Source: Acaudatibacter sp043742825 (GTDB lineage Bacteria > Pseudomonadota > Alphaproteobacteria > Caulobacterales > Caulobacteraceae). From it: 64,000 bases of DNA. Every line of letters starts with the position of its first letter. The stretch's first letter is position 1. Shown piece by piece: positions 44,574-52,667 of the stretch. Position numbers and translations under genes: made by a program. Where the stretch lies: assembly GCA_043742825.1 (NCBI GenBank), contig JAYTXQ010000227.1:1-64000 (forward strand), written 5' to 3'. Below the pieces are notes generated by a model that was given only the letters and a program-made list of their open reading frames with translations, was not told where the DNA came from and searched no databases.

Positions 44574-45194
44574 ATGCTAACCTCGTCAATCGTCAAATTC
44601 CTCGCAGCCACGACATGCTTGGTATGTGTCTCGGCCGCTGGAGCCGCAACAGCGTCAGGCAATCTTCTGACAAACGGGGATTTCGCAACTGGCGACCTGA
44701 CGGGCTGGACCCTGAATGCGCCGGGGAGACCCACCGAACCGCCGTACATACAGGTGACGAACAACTTTACCCGGGGATGCTTCAGCGCGGCGTACTATTG
44801 CTTTTATACAAAGGTGGGCACGCCCGGCGACTTCGTCGATCTATCACAGAGTTTTCATTCAAAGGCCGGATCGCCTCTGACGATTGATTTTCATTTTTTA
44901 CAACAAGTTGCGGGCCCAACGAATCCGTTATCATTCTCGGTGGTTCTGGACGGTACTACGCTGGGCACTTTCACGAACACGAGTTTTGTCGTGGATCAGC
45001 TTGTAGCACTGCATGCACTGTCTACAGGCAATGACACCCTCGACTTCAAGTTTGCGGAGTTTCAGGGCCTTGGTGCGCAAGCAATCGGCGGCGTCTCGGT
45101 CTCCGTTCCCGAACCGGCGTCCTGGGCGTTGATGATCACCGGCTTCGGACTGACCGGTGCCTCCCTTCGCCGCAGGGCGCCTAAAGCGGTCTAG
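44574..45194 (+). CDS. Secreted PEPxxWA-CTERM sorting-domain protein
   Basis: A 206-residue exported protein: signal peptide (about 1-25), then NLLTNGDFATGDLTGWT, the start typical of PEP-CTERM proteins with a jelly-roll-like (DUF642/carbohydrate-binding-like) beta domain, four cysteines in the centre, and the C-terminal VPEPASWALMITGFGLTG with the basic tail RRRAPK. An aaggag 8 bases before the ATG at 44574 decides the start over the upstream 44448. It sits divergent from the two-component system, which could control it. Confidence 0.86.
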   Translation: MLTSSIVKFLAATTCLVCVSAAGAATASGNLLTNGDFATGDLTGWTLNAPGRPTEPPYIQVTNNFTRGCFSAAYYCFYTKVGTPGDFVDLSQSFHSKAGSPLTIDFHFLQQVAGPTNPLSFSVVLDGTTLGTFTNTSFVVDQLVALHALSTGNDTLDFKFAEFQGLGAQAIGGVSVSVPEPASWALMITGFGLTGASLRRRAPKAV

Positions 45195-45372
45195 GCCTGT
45201 CACAACTATAGAGCGGGGGCTTGCTACGGTCTCCGCTCACGGCACGTTGACGGGTGAAACCCGCAGCTGGTGACAGGCGATCAACCCGGACGCTCCTACT
45301 GCCTTGACCGGGGACGTCGAATTGGTGTCTGACATCGTCAGGTTTCACCTTCTCAGCCGTCAGGTCCGCCCG

Positions 45373-46533
45373 ATGAAGACCTATCGCATTGCGGTCATCG
45401 GCCTGGGCCAGAGGATCGCTCACGTCCTGGCGGCAATGAAGGCCGTGGGATGGGACATTTACGTCGTCGGCCACGTCGATCCTGCGCCGGTTGGGCTGCC
45501 AATCCTGCAGGCCGCCGCGATTAAGCCTGGCCCCGTATTCGACGACCCGGAAGCCCTGTTCACGGCCGGGCCGTTTGATCTGGTCATGATCGGTTCGCCC
45601 AATCATTTGCATCTGCACCACCTGCACAGCGCCATAGCGGCGGGCTGGCCGATCTTTTGCGAAAAACCTATCGTCCGTACCCAGACTGAAACCCTGACCC
45701 TAGCCCGTCGGCTTGCCGGTGGGTCCGTACCACCGCTTTTCATCGGCCTAGTTATGCGCTCGATGCCCATCGTTCGCGAAGTTATCGCACGCGTGGACGC
45801 TGGAGAACTGGGCGAGCTGATCTCGATGGATGCCACTGAGCATCTGCACCCTGAGCATGGGTCCTATCTGGCCCGCAACTGGCGCCGGCGGGCCGACTGG
45901 GGAGGGTCCTTTCTGCTCGACAAGGTCTGTCATGACTTTGATATTTTCGGCCGCATCGCCGGCGGGCGTCCCGCTCAGGTGGCCAGTTTCGGTGGGCGAC
46001 GGATTTTCACCCCGCAAAACGCGCATCTGCCGCGTACCTATGATGACGGCGAGGCGGCTTATACAGAGCGCGACTCCGGCTGGGCGGCGGCCAACGATCC
46101 ATTCCAGTCCGATATGGATCTGGCTGACCACCAGACGGCCATCGTCCGCTACGACACTGGTCTAGCCCTGGCGTTTCACTGCAACAGCCACGCAGCTTTG
46201 CAGGAGCGGCGCTGGTACATCGCCGGCACGCGCGGCACCCTGATCGCTGATCTGGTGCGCAACAAGGTGATGCTGCGCCCCAGCCTGTCACGCGCCCGCC
46301 CTGAGCGCATAGACTTTGGCGGCCTGACTGCCGATCTGCACAACGGCGCGGATGAAGCCATGGCGATAGACCTGCTGGCGGCGATTGAGGGTCGAGCCAC
46401 CTTCCCCGTCACAGCAGCCGATTCGATGGAGGCGGGCTTGACCGTCATGGCCATCGACCAGTCCATGGCCGAGGGTCGGATGATCGACTGCGCACCCATG
46501 TGGTCCGCCTACGACGAGGCGCGACGGGCCTGA
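45373..46533 (+). CDS. Gfo/Idh/MocA-family oxidoreductase
   Basis: A 386-residue NAD(P)-dependent dehydrogenase acting on sugars, inositols or similar polyols. The Rossmann start IAVIGLGQRIAHVL (about 5-18) is followed by MIGSPNHLHLHHLHSAI and CEKPI, the family's EKP catalytic lysine motif. The C-terminal half contains a long beta-sheet domain with DQSMAEGRMID near the end. The frame starts at 45304, but the ATG at 45373 fits the nucleotide-binding strand. It is 1 base before pabB, an unexpected partner. Confidence 0.85.
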   Translation: MKTYRIAVIGLGQRIAHVLAAMKAVGWDIYVVGHVDPAPVGLPILQAAAIKPGPVFDDPEALFTAGPFDLVMIGSPNHLHLHHLHSAIAAGWPIFCEKPIVRTQTETLTLARRLAGGSVPPLFIGLVMRSMPIVREVIARVDAGELGELISMDATEHLHPEHGSYLARNWRRRADWGGSFLLDKVCHDFDIFGRIAGGRPAQVASFGGRRIFTPQNAHLPRTYDDGEAAYTERDSGWAAANDPFQSDMDLADHQTAIVRYDTGLALAFHCNSHAALQERRWYIAGTRGTLIADLVRNKVMLRPSLSRARPERIDFGGLTADLHNGADEAMAIDLLAAIEGRATFPVTAADSMEAGLTVMAIDQSMAEGRMIDCAPMWSAYDEARRA

Positions 46534-46534
46534 C

Positions 46535-47890
46535 GTGAGTTTTGTCAGCCAAAAGACCGCCGACTGGCGCGACCCGGTCGAAGTCATGGCCCCGTTCGCG
46601 GACAAGCCGTTTGCACTGTTAATGTTGTCCAACGGATCGCCAGGTGCCCGCTGGTCCTACCTCTCGCTGCTGGCCGACGACAGCGAAAAGCTCTGGCCGG
46701 ACGATGCGGATACGAGCTTTGCCAGCCTGGCGGAATGGTTGACGCGCAATGACCGTGCGGCCCCGCTCACCCAGGCCCCCCCCCCGTTCCAGGGCGGCAT
46801 TGTCGCCCTGGCCGCTTATGAATATGCAGACCGGCTTGAACAGCTGGACCTGCTGCGGGACCCCGACTGGCCCGACCTGTGTCTGATTGAGGTCGGCGCG
46901 GTTCTGGCTTTTGACCATGAGCAAAAGCGCGTCCTGGCAGTGGGACGGGGCATGGCCCCAAGTGCCGCGAAGCGTGCGGTTTCTGTTGCCCTGTCCTGGC
47001 TGACAGGCACGGCTGCCAAGCTACCGTCATCAATCAGTCTGGCCGATGAGTTTACCTGCGAAACGGACGCTGCGGTGTATGAAGCGGCTGTCACCGACGT
47101 GATCGGACGGATCGCAGCGGGTGAGATATTCCAGGCCAATATCGCCAGAACCTGGACCGGGACCCTGCGGCCAGAGGCCACCCCTTTCGATGTTTTTCGC
47201 CGCCTGACCGCTCAGAGTCCGGCTCCCTATAGTGCCTATCTGCGCCTGCCAGGTTTGGCTCTGGTCTCGCATTCGCCCGAACAGTTTGTCGCAATCGCCG
47301 CCGATGGGAAGACCGTCACCTCCAGGCCAATCAAGGGCACGCGGCCACGTGGCGAGACGCCGGAGGCGGACGCCGAACAGATTGCAGCTTTACTGGCTAG
47401 CGACAAGGAACGAGCGGAGAACCTAATGATCGTCGATCTGGTCCGCAATGACCTTGCACGAGTGTGCATTGCGGGCTCGGTAAAGACCCCAGAGCTCTTC
47501 GCCGTGCAAACCTTTCCCGCTGTGCACCACCTGGTCTCCACCATCACGGGCACCATGATCGATGGGTTAGGGCCCGCCGATCTGTTGGCCGCTACCTTCC
47601 CACCGGGGTCTATCACCGGTGCCCCGAAAATCCAGGCCATGAAGGTGATCGCCGGCCACGAGCCACCGCGCGGCCCCTGGTGCGGCACGCTGGCCTGGGT
47701 GGGCTATAATGGAGCCATGGACTCCAGCGTCCTAATCCGCACTGCCGCCTTCGTTCAGGACGCCGAGGGCTGGCGGTTTCGCGCAACTGCGGGGGCCGGT
47801 ATCGTCGCCGACAGCAACCCGGTGGCCGAGCGCGAAGAGACGGAGGTAAAGATTGCCGGCTTGCGCCGGGCCCTGGTGGAACCGCGATGA
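46535..47890 (+). CDS. pabB: Aminodeoxychorismate synthase component I
   Basis: A 451-residue chorismate-binding enzyme. The segment SRPIKGTRPRG at 263-273 has the Lys267 (PIKGT) that distinguishes PabB from anthranilate synthase (PIAGT). VDLVRNDLAR, TFPPGSITGAPKIQAM and the final GAGIVADSNPVAEREETEVK are standard. It would form 4-amino-4-deoxychorismate with a PabA amidotransferase, which is not in the window. It starts with GTG, 1 base after the oxidoreductase, and overlaps pabC by 4 bases. Confidence 0.9.
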   Translation: MSFVSQKTADWRDPVEVMAPFADKPFALLMLSNGSPGARWSYLSLLADDSEKLWPDDADTSFASLAEWLTRNDRAAPLTQAPPPFQGGIVALAAYEYADRLEQLDLLRDPDWPDLCLIEVGAVLAFDHEQKRVLAVGRGMAPSAAKRAVSVALSWLTGTAAKLPSSISLADEFTCETDAAVYEAAVTDVIGRIAAGEIFQANIARTWTGTLRPEATPFDVFRRLTAQSPAPYSAYLRLPGLALVSHSPEQFVAIAADGKTVTSRPIKGTRPRGETPEADAEQIAALLASDKERAENLMIVDLVRNDLARVCIAGSVKTPELFAVQTFPAVHHLVSTITGTMIDGLGPADLLAATFPPGSITGAPKIQAMKVIAGHEPPRGPWCGTLAWVGYNGAMDSSVLIRTAAFVQDAEGWRFRATAGAGIVADSNPVAEREETEVKIAGLRRALVEPR

Positions 47891-48648
47891 CTGTCGAAGC
47901 CTCTGACAGAGGTCTTTTGCTTGGCGACGGATTATTCGAAACGGTTTTGTGGACGGATGGCCGTCTGGATAGGTTCGACGCCCATGCTGCGCGCCTCATC
48001 GCCGGATGCGAGGTATTGGACCTGCCGGCACCTGCCGAAGCGCGCCTGCGCGCCGCCGCTATGGAAGCTATATCGCGGGGAGTTCTGGAGACGACACGCG
48101 CCGCCGTGCGCCTGACCTGGACCGCCGGACCGGGCGGCCGAGGACTCGACCGCCCCCCCGTACCGACCCCCGTTCTACTCGCCACCGCAGCACCATCGCC
48201 AAGCCCAGTCGATGCGGTAAGGCTAGCCACCGTATCAGTGCGCCGAAACGAGGGCTCGCTTTCGTCGCGGCTGAAGACTTTGGCCTATCTCGACAACGTT
48301 CTGGCCCGGCGCGAGGCCCTTAGGCTCGGCGCGGAGGAAGCCCTGATGCTCAACAACCGTGGCGAAATCACCTGCGCAGCGGCGGCAAATCTGTTCTGGT
48401 TCGAAGCTGACATGTTGATCACACCGACGCTGGAGTGCGGGGTTCTGGACGGGGTGATGCGACGGGCGGTCATCGAGCAGGCTGGGGACCTCGGCATCGA
48501 TGTGCGGGAGGTACGATCCCCCAGCTCCGCTTTGGCGGCGGCGTCCGGCCTGTTTCTGACCAACAGCCTGATCGGGGTTCGAGCTGTGGCAAGCCTGGAT
48601 GGAAACGACATGCCGAGCCACCCGTTAACGGCTCAGCTTAAACCTTAA
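47887..48648 (+). CDS. pabC: Aminodeoxychorismate lyase-like class IV aminotransferase
   Basis: A 253-residue fold-type IV PLP enzyme. DRGLLLGDGLFETV at about 7-20 and the Schiff-base Lys130 in SRLKTLAYLDNVLARREA are characteristic, followed by EALMLNNRGEITCAAAANLF. Coupled to pabB by ATGA overlap, so release of pyruvate to form 4-aminobenzoate for folate is the natural inference; D-amino acid or branched-chain aminotransferases share the fold. Its TAA overlaps the stop of the convergent DUF5989 gene. Confidence 0.84.
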   Translation: MTVEASDRGLLLGDGLFETVLWTDGRLDRFDAHAARLIAGCEVLDLPAPAEARLRAAAMEAISRGVLETTRAAVRLTWTAGPGGRGLDRPPVPTPVLLATAAPSPSPVDAVRLATVSVRRNEGSLSSRLKTLAYLDNVLARREALRLGAEEALMLNNRGEITCAAAANLFWFEADMLITPTLECGVLDGVMRRAVIEQAGDLGIDVREVRSPSSALAAASGLFLTNSLIGVRAVASLDGNDMPSHPLTAQLKP

Positions 48649-48839
48649 AATATCGCGTAGACAAATGGAGCGACGTAGCTGAGGCCGCCGGCGACGACCA
48701 GGAGGATCGCACTGACCGCGAGGAGCACCACTACCGGCAAAAGAAACCATCGGCCACGACTGGTAAAGTGGCGCAGCAGCGCCCCGACGGTCGAGCCGCG
48801 CGACAAAAACCGGGATAGACGCGATTGATACACGTTCAT
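48645..48839 (-). CDS. DUF5989 family small membrane protein
   Basis: A 64-residue protein with a basic N-terminal half (SRLSRFLSRGSTVGALLRHF) and one long hydrophobic helix, or tight hairpin, at about 34-63. This matches the small DUF5989 proteins found beside carbamoyltransferases in envelope and exopolysaccharide clusters. It starts 4 bases after the carbamoyltransferase stop. Probably an inner-membrane adaptor; function not known. Confidence 0.8.
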   Translation of the reverse strand: MNVYQSRLSRFLSRGSTVGALLRHFTSRGRWFLLPVVVLLAVSAILLVVAGGLSYVAPFVYAIF

Positions 48840-48843
48840 CGGC

Positions 48844-50553
48844 TCATCTCCGTCTGATCAGAATGTCTTGCACCAGCATGGCGTCCACCGAATGGGAAAC
48901 GAAGAAGGCCAGTGCGTCCGCCTCGCTGGCAACGATCGGCTCGCCAGCTCCGTTAAGCGAGGTGTTGAGCACGATCGGGACGTCCGTGCGGCGGTTGACG
49001 GCCTTTAGCAGGCGATGAAAATCCGGCGACGCCTCAGCGCTGACCGTCTGTGCGCGCGAGGTGCCGTCCACATGCGTAACCGCCTGAAGATTTTGGGTTC
49101 GTGCCGGCGTCACCCGGGCCGTTGTTGTCATGAAGGGGGCCATATCGTTATCGATTTCAGTGAACCAGGACCCCGCTTCGTCGGCGAGCACGGCCGGCGC
49201 GAAGGGACGGAAGGGCTCGCGCTTCTTGATGATCCGATTGAGCCGCTCGCGCATCTCACTGTTTCCAGGTGAGGCCAAGATGGAGCGCTGTCCCAGGGCG
49301 CGAGGGCCCCATTCGAAACGGCCGCGGGCGAAGGCGACGACCTTGTCCTGAGCAATCAGCTCTGCCGCGGCCTCGACCGCGTCCGGCGGCGTTTCGAAGT
49401 ATAATCCCAGACGGGCCGCCAAGTCGCGGGCGACATCGTTGCACAGGCCCATGCCGAGCGCAGCCGTGTTCATCGCCTGGGGCCGGCGACCATCGAGGTC
49501 CACCGAGCCCAGCATCGCGGCACCCAGAGCCCCCCCGGCATCGCCCGCGGCAGGCTGAACAAACACTCGAGCGAACCCTGCTTCACGCAACACCCTGGCG
49601 TTGGCAACACAGTTGAGAGCAACGCCGCCGGCCAGACACAGATCCTCGCAGCCAGTTCGGCGACGGGCTTCCTTGGCCAGGGCGATGATCGCCTCCTCGG
49701 TGGCCTGCTGCAGGCTGGCGGCGATATCGGCGTAGAGCTGGTCCTCGAACGAATCGGCGATTTCCCAGGGCTTGCCGACCGGGCGACGTGGGCCCAACAG
49801 CGTCTCCAGCTTGGGGCTGAAGGCGATATCAGTGTCGGTGTGGAAGGCGAAATAGGCCAGATCGAGCTCGAAGGCGCCTTCCGCCCGGGGTTTCAACAGC
49901 CGGTCGATGGCGTCGCGGTATCGCGGGCTGCCGAACGCCGCAAGGCCCATGACTTTGTATTCGCCCTCGTTGACTTCAAAGCCCAGATAGGCGGTCAGCG
50001 CGGCGTAGAGCAGGCCCAGGGAATGAGGATATTCAATGGATCCCAGGCCGGTGATTGAGGTCCCCTCTCCGCGCCAAATGGCCGTGGAAACGGCCTCGCC
50101 CACGCCGTCGATGGTCAGGATCGCGGCCCGATCATAGGGGCTGGCGAAGAAGGCGCTGGCAGCATGGCTGCGATGATGGCTGGTGTGGACGACCTTGGCC
50201 CTTGGCACATCCAGCATTGCAGCGATGGCGTCCAGAACCCAGACCTTGGTGCTCAGTTGCGCCCGCATGGCACCGGGGAACTGTCGCCAGGAGCGCGGGA
50301 AGGTGCGCAAGGATGCCATAATTACCCGCTCTAGCCGGGCGAAAGGGTCTTCGTAAAACACCACCTGGTCGATGTCGCCGCTGGTCAATCCGGCCATTGC
50401 GAGACAGGCTAGGGCGGCCTGGACCGGCAGACCCGCCTCATTCTTGCGCCGCGAAAACCGCTCTTCCTGCATCGCCGCGACGATTCGGCCATCGACCACC
50501 AGGGCCGCAGCTGAGTCATGGTAATAGGCGGAAATCCCCAGAACCACGCTCAT
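48844..50553 (-). CDS. O-carbamoyltransferase (NodU/TobZ/CmcH family)
   Basis: A 569-residue carbamoyltransferase. The N-terminal Kae1-like domain starts VLGISAYYHDSAAALVVDGR (about 4-23) with EERFSRRK; HTSHHRSHAASAFFAS carries the metal-binding His pair; LCLAGGVALNCVAN is the nucleotide site. The C-terminal YrdC-like/carbamoyl domain has FARGRFEWGPRALGQRSILA. It should use carbamoyl phosphate and ATP to carbamoylate a hydroxyl, here probably on a glycan or lipid-linked sugar given DUF5989 and SGNH neighbours. Antibiotic-type substrates are a possibility, but no biosynthetic genes are present. Confidence 0.9.
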   Translation of the reverse strand: MSVVLGISAYYHDSAAALVVDGRIVAAMQEERFSRRKNEAGLPVQAALACLAMAGLTSGDIDQVVFYEDPFARLERVIMASLRTFPRSWRQFPGAMRAQLSTKVWVLDAIAAMLDVPRAKVVHTSHHRSHAASAFFASPYDRAAILTIDGVGEAVSTAIWRGEGTSITGLGSIEYPHSLGLLYAALTAYLGFEVNEGEYKVMGLAAFGSPRYRDAIDRLLKPRAEGAFELDLAYFAFHTDTDIAFSPKLETLLGPRRPVGKPWEIADSFEDQLYADIAASLQQATEEAIIALAKEARRRTGCEDLCLAGGVALNCVANARVLREAGFARVFVQPAAGDAGGALGAAMLGSVDLDGRRPQAMNTAALGMGLCNDVARDLAARLGLYFETPPDAVEAAAELIAQDKVVAFARGRFEWGPRALGQRSILASPGNSEMRERLNRIIKKREPFRPFAPAVLADEAGSWFTEIDNDMAPFMTTTARVTPARTQNLQAVTHVDGTSRAQTVSAEASPDFHRLLKAVNRRTDVPIVLNTSLNGAGEPIVASEADALAFFVSHSVDAMLVQDILIRRR

Positions 50554-50569
50554 GGGTCAAACGTCGCCA

Positions 50570-51271
50570 TCACGACTCGTCCGCCCGAATGTCCGGCACC
50601 GACCAGCCTGACGGTGCCGGCCGCAGCCATGCGGCGAGCAGAGTGAAGGGCGCGAGCAGAGCATAAAAGGCCAGCATCAGCACGAAATAGAACCCTTCCG
50701 CCGCTGCCCGCCCAAGCCGACGCCAATGTCTCCAGGCTTCCCACAAGGCGGCGAGTGTGAGCTCCTTGCGGGCATTCGCCTCGCCGCCGGCCAGCTCGAC
50801 CAGCAGAGCGCGGGTATAGGTCTCGTGGCGAGTTTCATCGCGCACGATCGCCTCGAACATTGCCCGGGTCTTGTTGTCGCCCTGCCTCGCGAACCAGGCC
50901 TTGTAGGTTTCGAACTGCGCCCGACCGCGACGTTCGCCGCGATGGACAAAGGCCAGGAACCGAACCTCGCCCAGGCGTTCGAACAAATTTTCGAAATCCG
51001 CGTGTGGAAAGCCCAGACTGGGGCGGCCGCCTTCAACGCGCAGTTCGTTGGCGCGCATCGCGAACATGCGGGCGTGCCGGTTCTCATCCAGCATGTGCTG
51101 CAAATACAGGGCCGCGCGCTGCGGCGATGTGGTCAATCGGGAGGCCGCGTTCAGATCCAGCATGCTGCTGTGTTCAGCAAAAGAAAAGCCATGCAGCTTG
51201 CGCGCGCCGTGCCCCGGGATACGCCAGACAATGGGGTTTACGAGTCTGGCCAGAAGCGCCGTCATGTCCAC
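50570..51271 (-). CDS. Ferritin-like (possible di-iron) membrane-anchored protein
   Basis: A 233-residue helical protein. Two ExxH motifs, Glu63-His66 (DENRHARMF) and Glu146-His149 (RDETRHETY), lie about 80 residues apart, with Glu121 between, as in ferritin-like di-iron carboxylate proteins. A hydrophobic C-terminal segment (about 193-216, FYFVLMLAFYALLAPFTLLAAW) should anchor it to the membrane. It is 16 bases upstream of the carbamoyltransferase and probably the first gene of that operon. An oxygenase or hydroxylase role on the carbamoylated product is speculative. Confidence 0.68.
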   Translation of the reverse strand: MDMTALLARLVNPIVWRIPGHGARKLHGFSFAEHSSMLDLNAASRLTTSPQRAALYLQHMLDENRHARMFAMRANELRVEGGRPSLGFPHADFENLFERLGEVRFLAFVHRGERRGRAQFETYKAWFARQGDNKTRAMFEAIVRDETRHETYTRALLVELAGGEANARKELTLAALWEAWRHWRRLGRAAAEGFYFVLMLAFYALLAPFTLLAAWLRPAPSGWSVPDIRADES

Positions 51272-51387
51272 TTAATCCCGGTGCAATGCCTGAGACCTCA
51301 CATCCCAGACGAAAAACGATCTCCACTCCAAATAAACCCGTTGGCGAAGTCTTGGTTCCCGCAAAGTCTATCAATAGGTACCAGCCC

Positions 51388-52575
51388 ATGCCGAAGCGAT
51401 TGATGCGCCTGGGACTGGCGCTCGGCCTCGCCGCCGGAGGCGCAGCCGTCGTCTATGATTTTGGCGCTTCGCCGTATGTTGCCAGCTATGCGCTGATCAC
51501 CCTGGCGGCGCTCATCGCCGTTGCGGGCACCGGCTGGCCTTCAGGACGCAGCAAGCGACTCTTTTTGCTGACAGCGGTATCTATGCTCTGCCTGGCTGCG
51601 CTGGACGCCGAGGTCGGCCTGATCTTCTTTCCCAGAATCACCATGGAGGGCCGCTCAGACAGATTCATTATCCCCGACCCCCTTTTGGGGTATGCGCCCC
51701 GGCCAGGCGTGCGCGCCCGCATTATCTGGCGACGGTTTGGCCGGACGATCTATGACGCCCACTATGGCATCGATCCGCGAGGCCATCGCCTGACCGTCGG
51801 ATCAAACGATCACTCGGCGACATCGGTCGTCTTTGTCGGCGATTCCTATACCTTCGGCGATGGCCTGAACGACACCCAGGCCCTGCCGGCACGGTTTTCG
51901 CAGACCACGGGTTTCGCTCTGAAAGTGACCAACGCCGCGTTCAGTGGCTATGGGACCAACCAGGTTCTGCGCCTGGTGGACTCTGGCCGCCTTATCCCCG
52001 ACCTCAAGTCCGGCCCGAGATTGATTATCTATTCGGCCAGTGACCAACAGCTTGGCCGCATCGATGACCGGGCGTGGGTTCATCGCGCGGGGACACCGCG
52101 TTTCGTGCTCGAAGAAGGCAGATTGCGCGATGCTGGCGTTTTTGAACCCGGATGGCTCGGCACCAGCGTCGCTCTGGCGTCCCGCAGCGCGATCGTCGCC
52201 GGACTTCGTGATCTTGCCTTAGCCGCACCAAGTCCGGCAAGCGCCAGGCTGTTTGGCGCCATGGTCGCGGCGGCGCGTGATGCGGCCAAGCTTCGGTATG
52301 GGGCCGATTTTCTGGTGCTCCTGTGGGACGAACCAGCATGGCAGGACGGTGGCGACGTGGGCCGTGCGCGCCAAAGGACGGCGGCCGTGCAGGCGATGGC
52401 CGCAGAAATGCAGGCTCGCGGCGTCCCCTATTTGCGTGTGTCGGCGCTGATCCCCGACTATACCAGCCAAATGTCGTCTTATGTTCTGTCCGGTAGCGGC
52501 CATCCCTCCGCAGCGCTCAATCAACGCCTCGCCCGCGCCCTGGCTGGCAAGCTCGCACTGTCGTCGCGCCAATGA
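51388..52575 (+). CDS. Membrane-anchored SGNH/GDSL-hydrolase-like protein
   Basis: A 395-residue protein with three hydrophobic helices at about 9-23, 32-48 and 58-80, then an SGNH domain. Block I is FVGDSYTFGDG with Ser153; the block II Gly and block III Asn may be in NAAFSGYGTNQVL (about 178-190); block V reads SGSGHPSAALN, keeping the His but lacking the usual Asp two or three residues before it. It is divergent from the carbamoyltransferase operon. Such proteins de- or transacylate surface glycans. The frame is open upstream to 50860, but the first helix begins at the ATG at 51388. Confidence 0.75.
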   Translation: MPKRLMRLGLALGLAAGGAAVVYDFGASPYVASYALITLAALIAVAGTGWPSGRSKRLFLLTAVSMLCLAALDAEVGLIFFPRITMEGRSDRFIIPDPLLGYAPRPGVRARIIWRRFGRTIYDAHYGIDPRGHRLTVGSNDHSATSVVFVGDSYTFGDGLNDTQALPARFSQTTGFALKVTNAAFSGYGTNQVLRLVDSGRLIPDLKSGPRLIIYSASDQQLGRIDDRAWVHRAGTPRFVLEEGRLRDAGVFEPGWLGTSVALASRSAIVAGLRDLALAAPSPASARLFGAMVAAARDAAKLRYGADFLVLLWDEPAWQDGGDVGRARQRTAAVQAMAAEMQARGVPYLRVSALIPDYTSQMSSYVLSGSGHPSAALNQRLARALAGKLALSSRQ

Positions 52576-52667
52576 CCTATCGCGCCCGGTTCCGCAACGT
52601 GACCGTTTTGCATTGCACGCGGTTGGGTTAGACAGACTTAAGACCGAACACGACGGGAGCTGGATAA

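Noticed and set aside
45195..45372. Possible riboswitch upstream of the Gfo/Idh/MocA gene
   Set aside because: One small gacgggtgaaacccgc hairpin is visible, but no conserved riboswitch core that I recognise.
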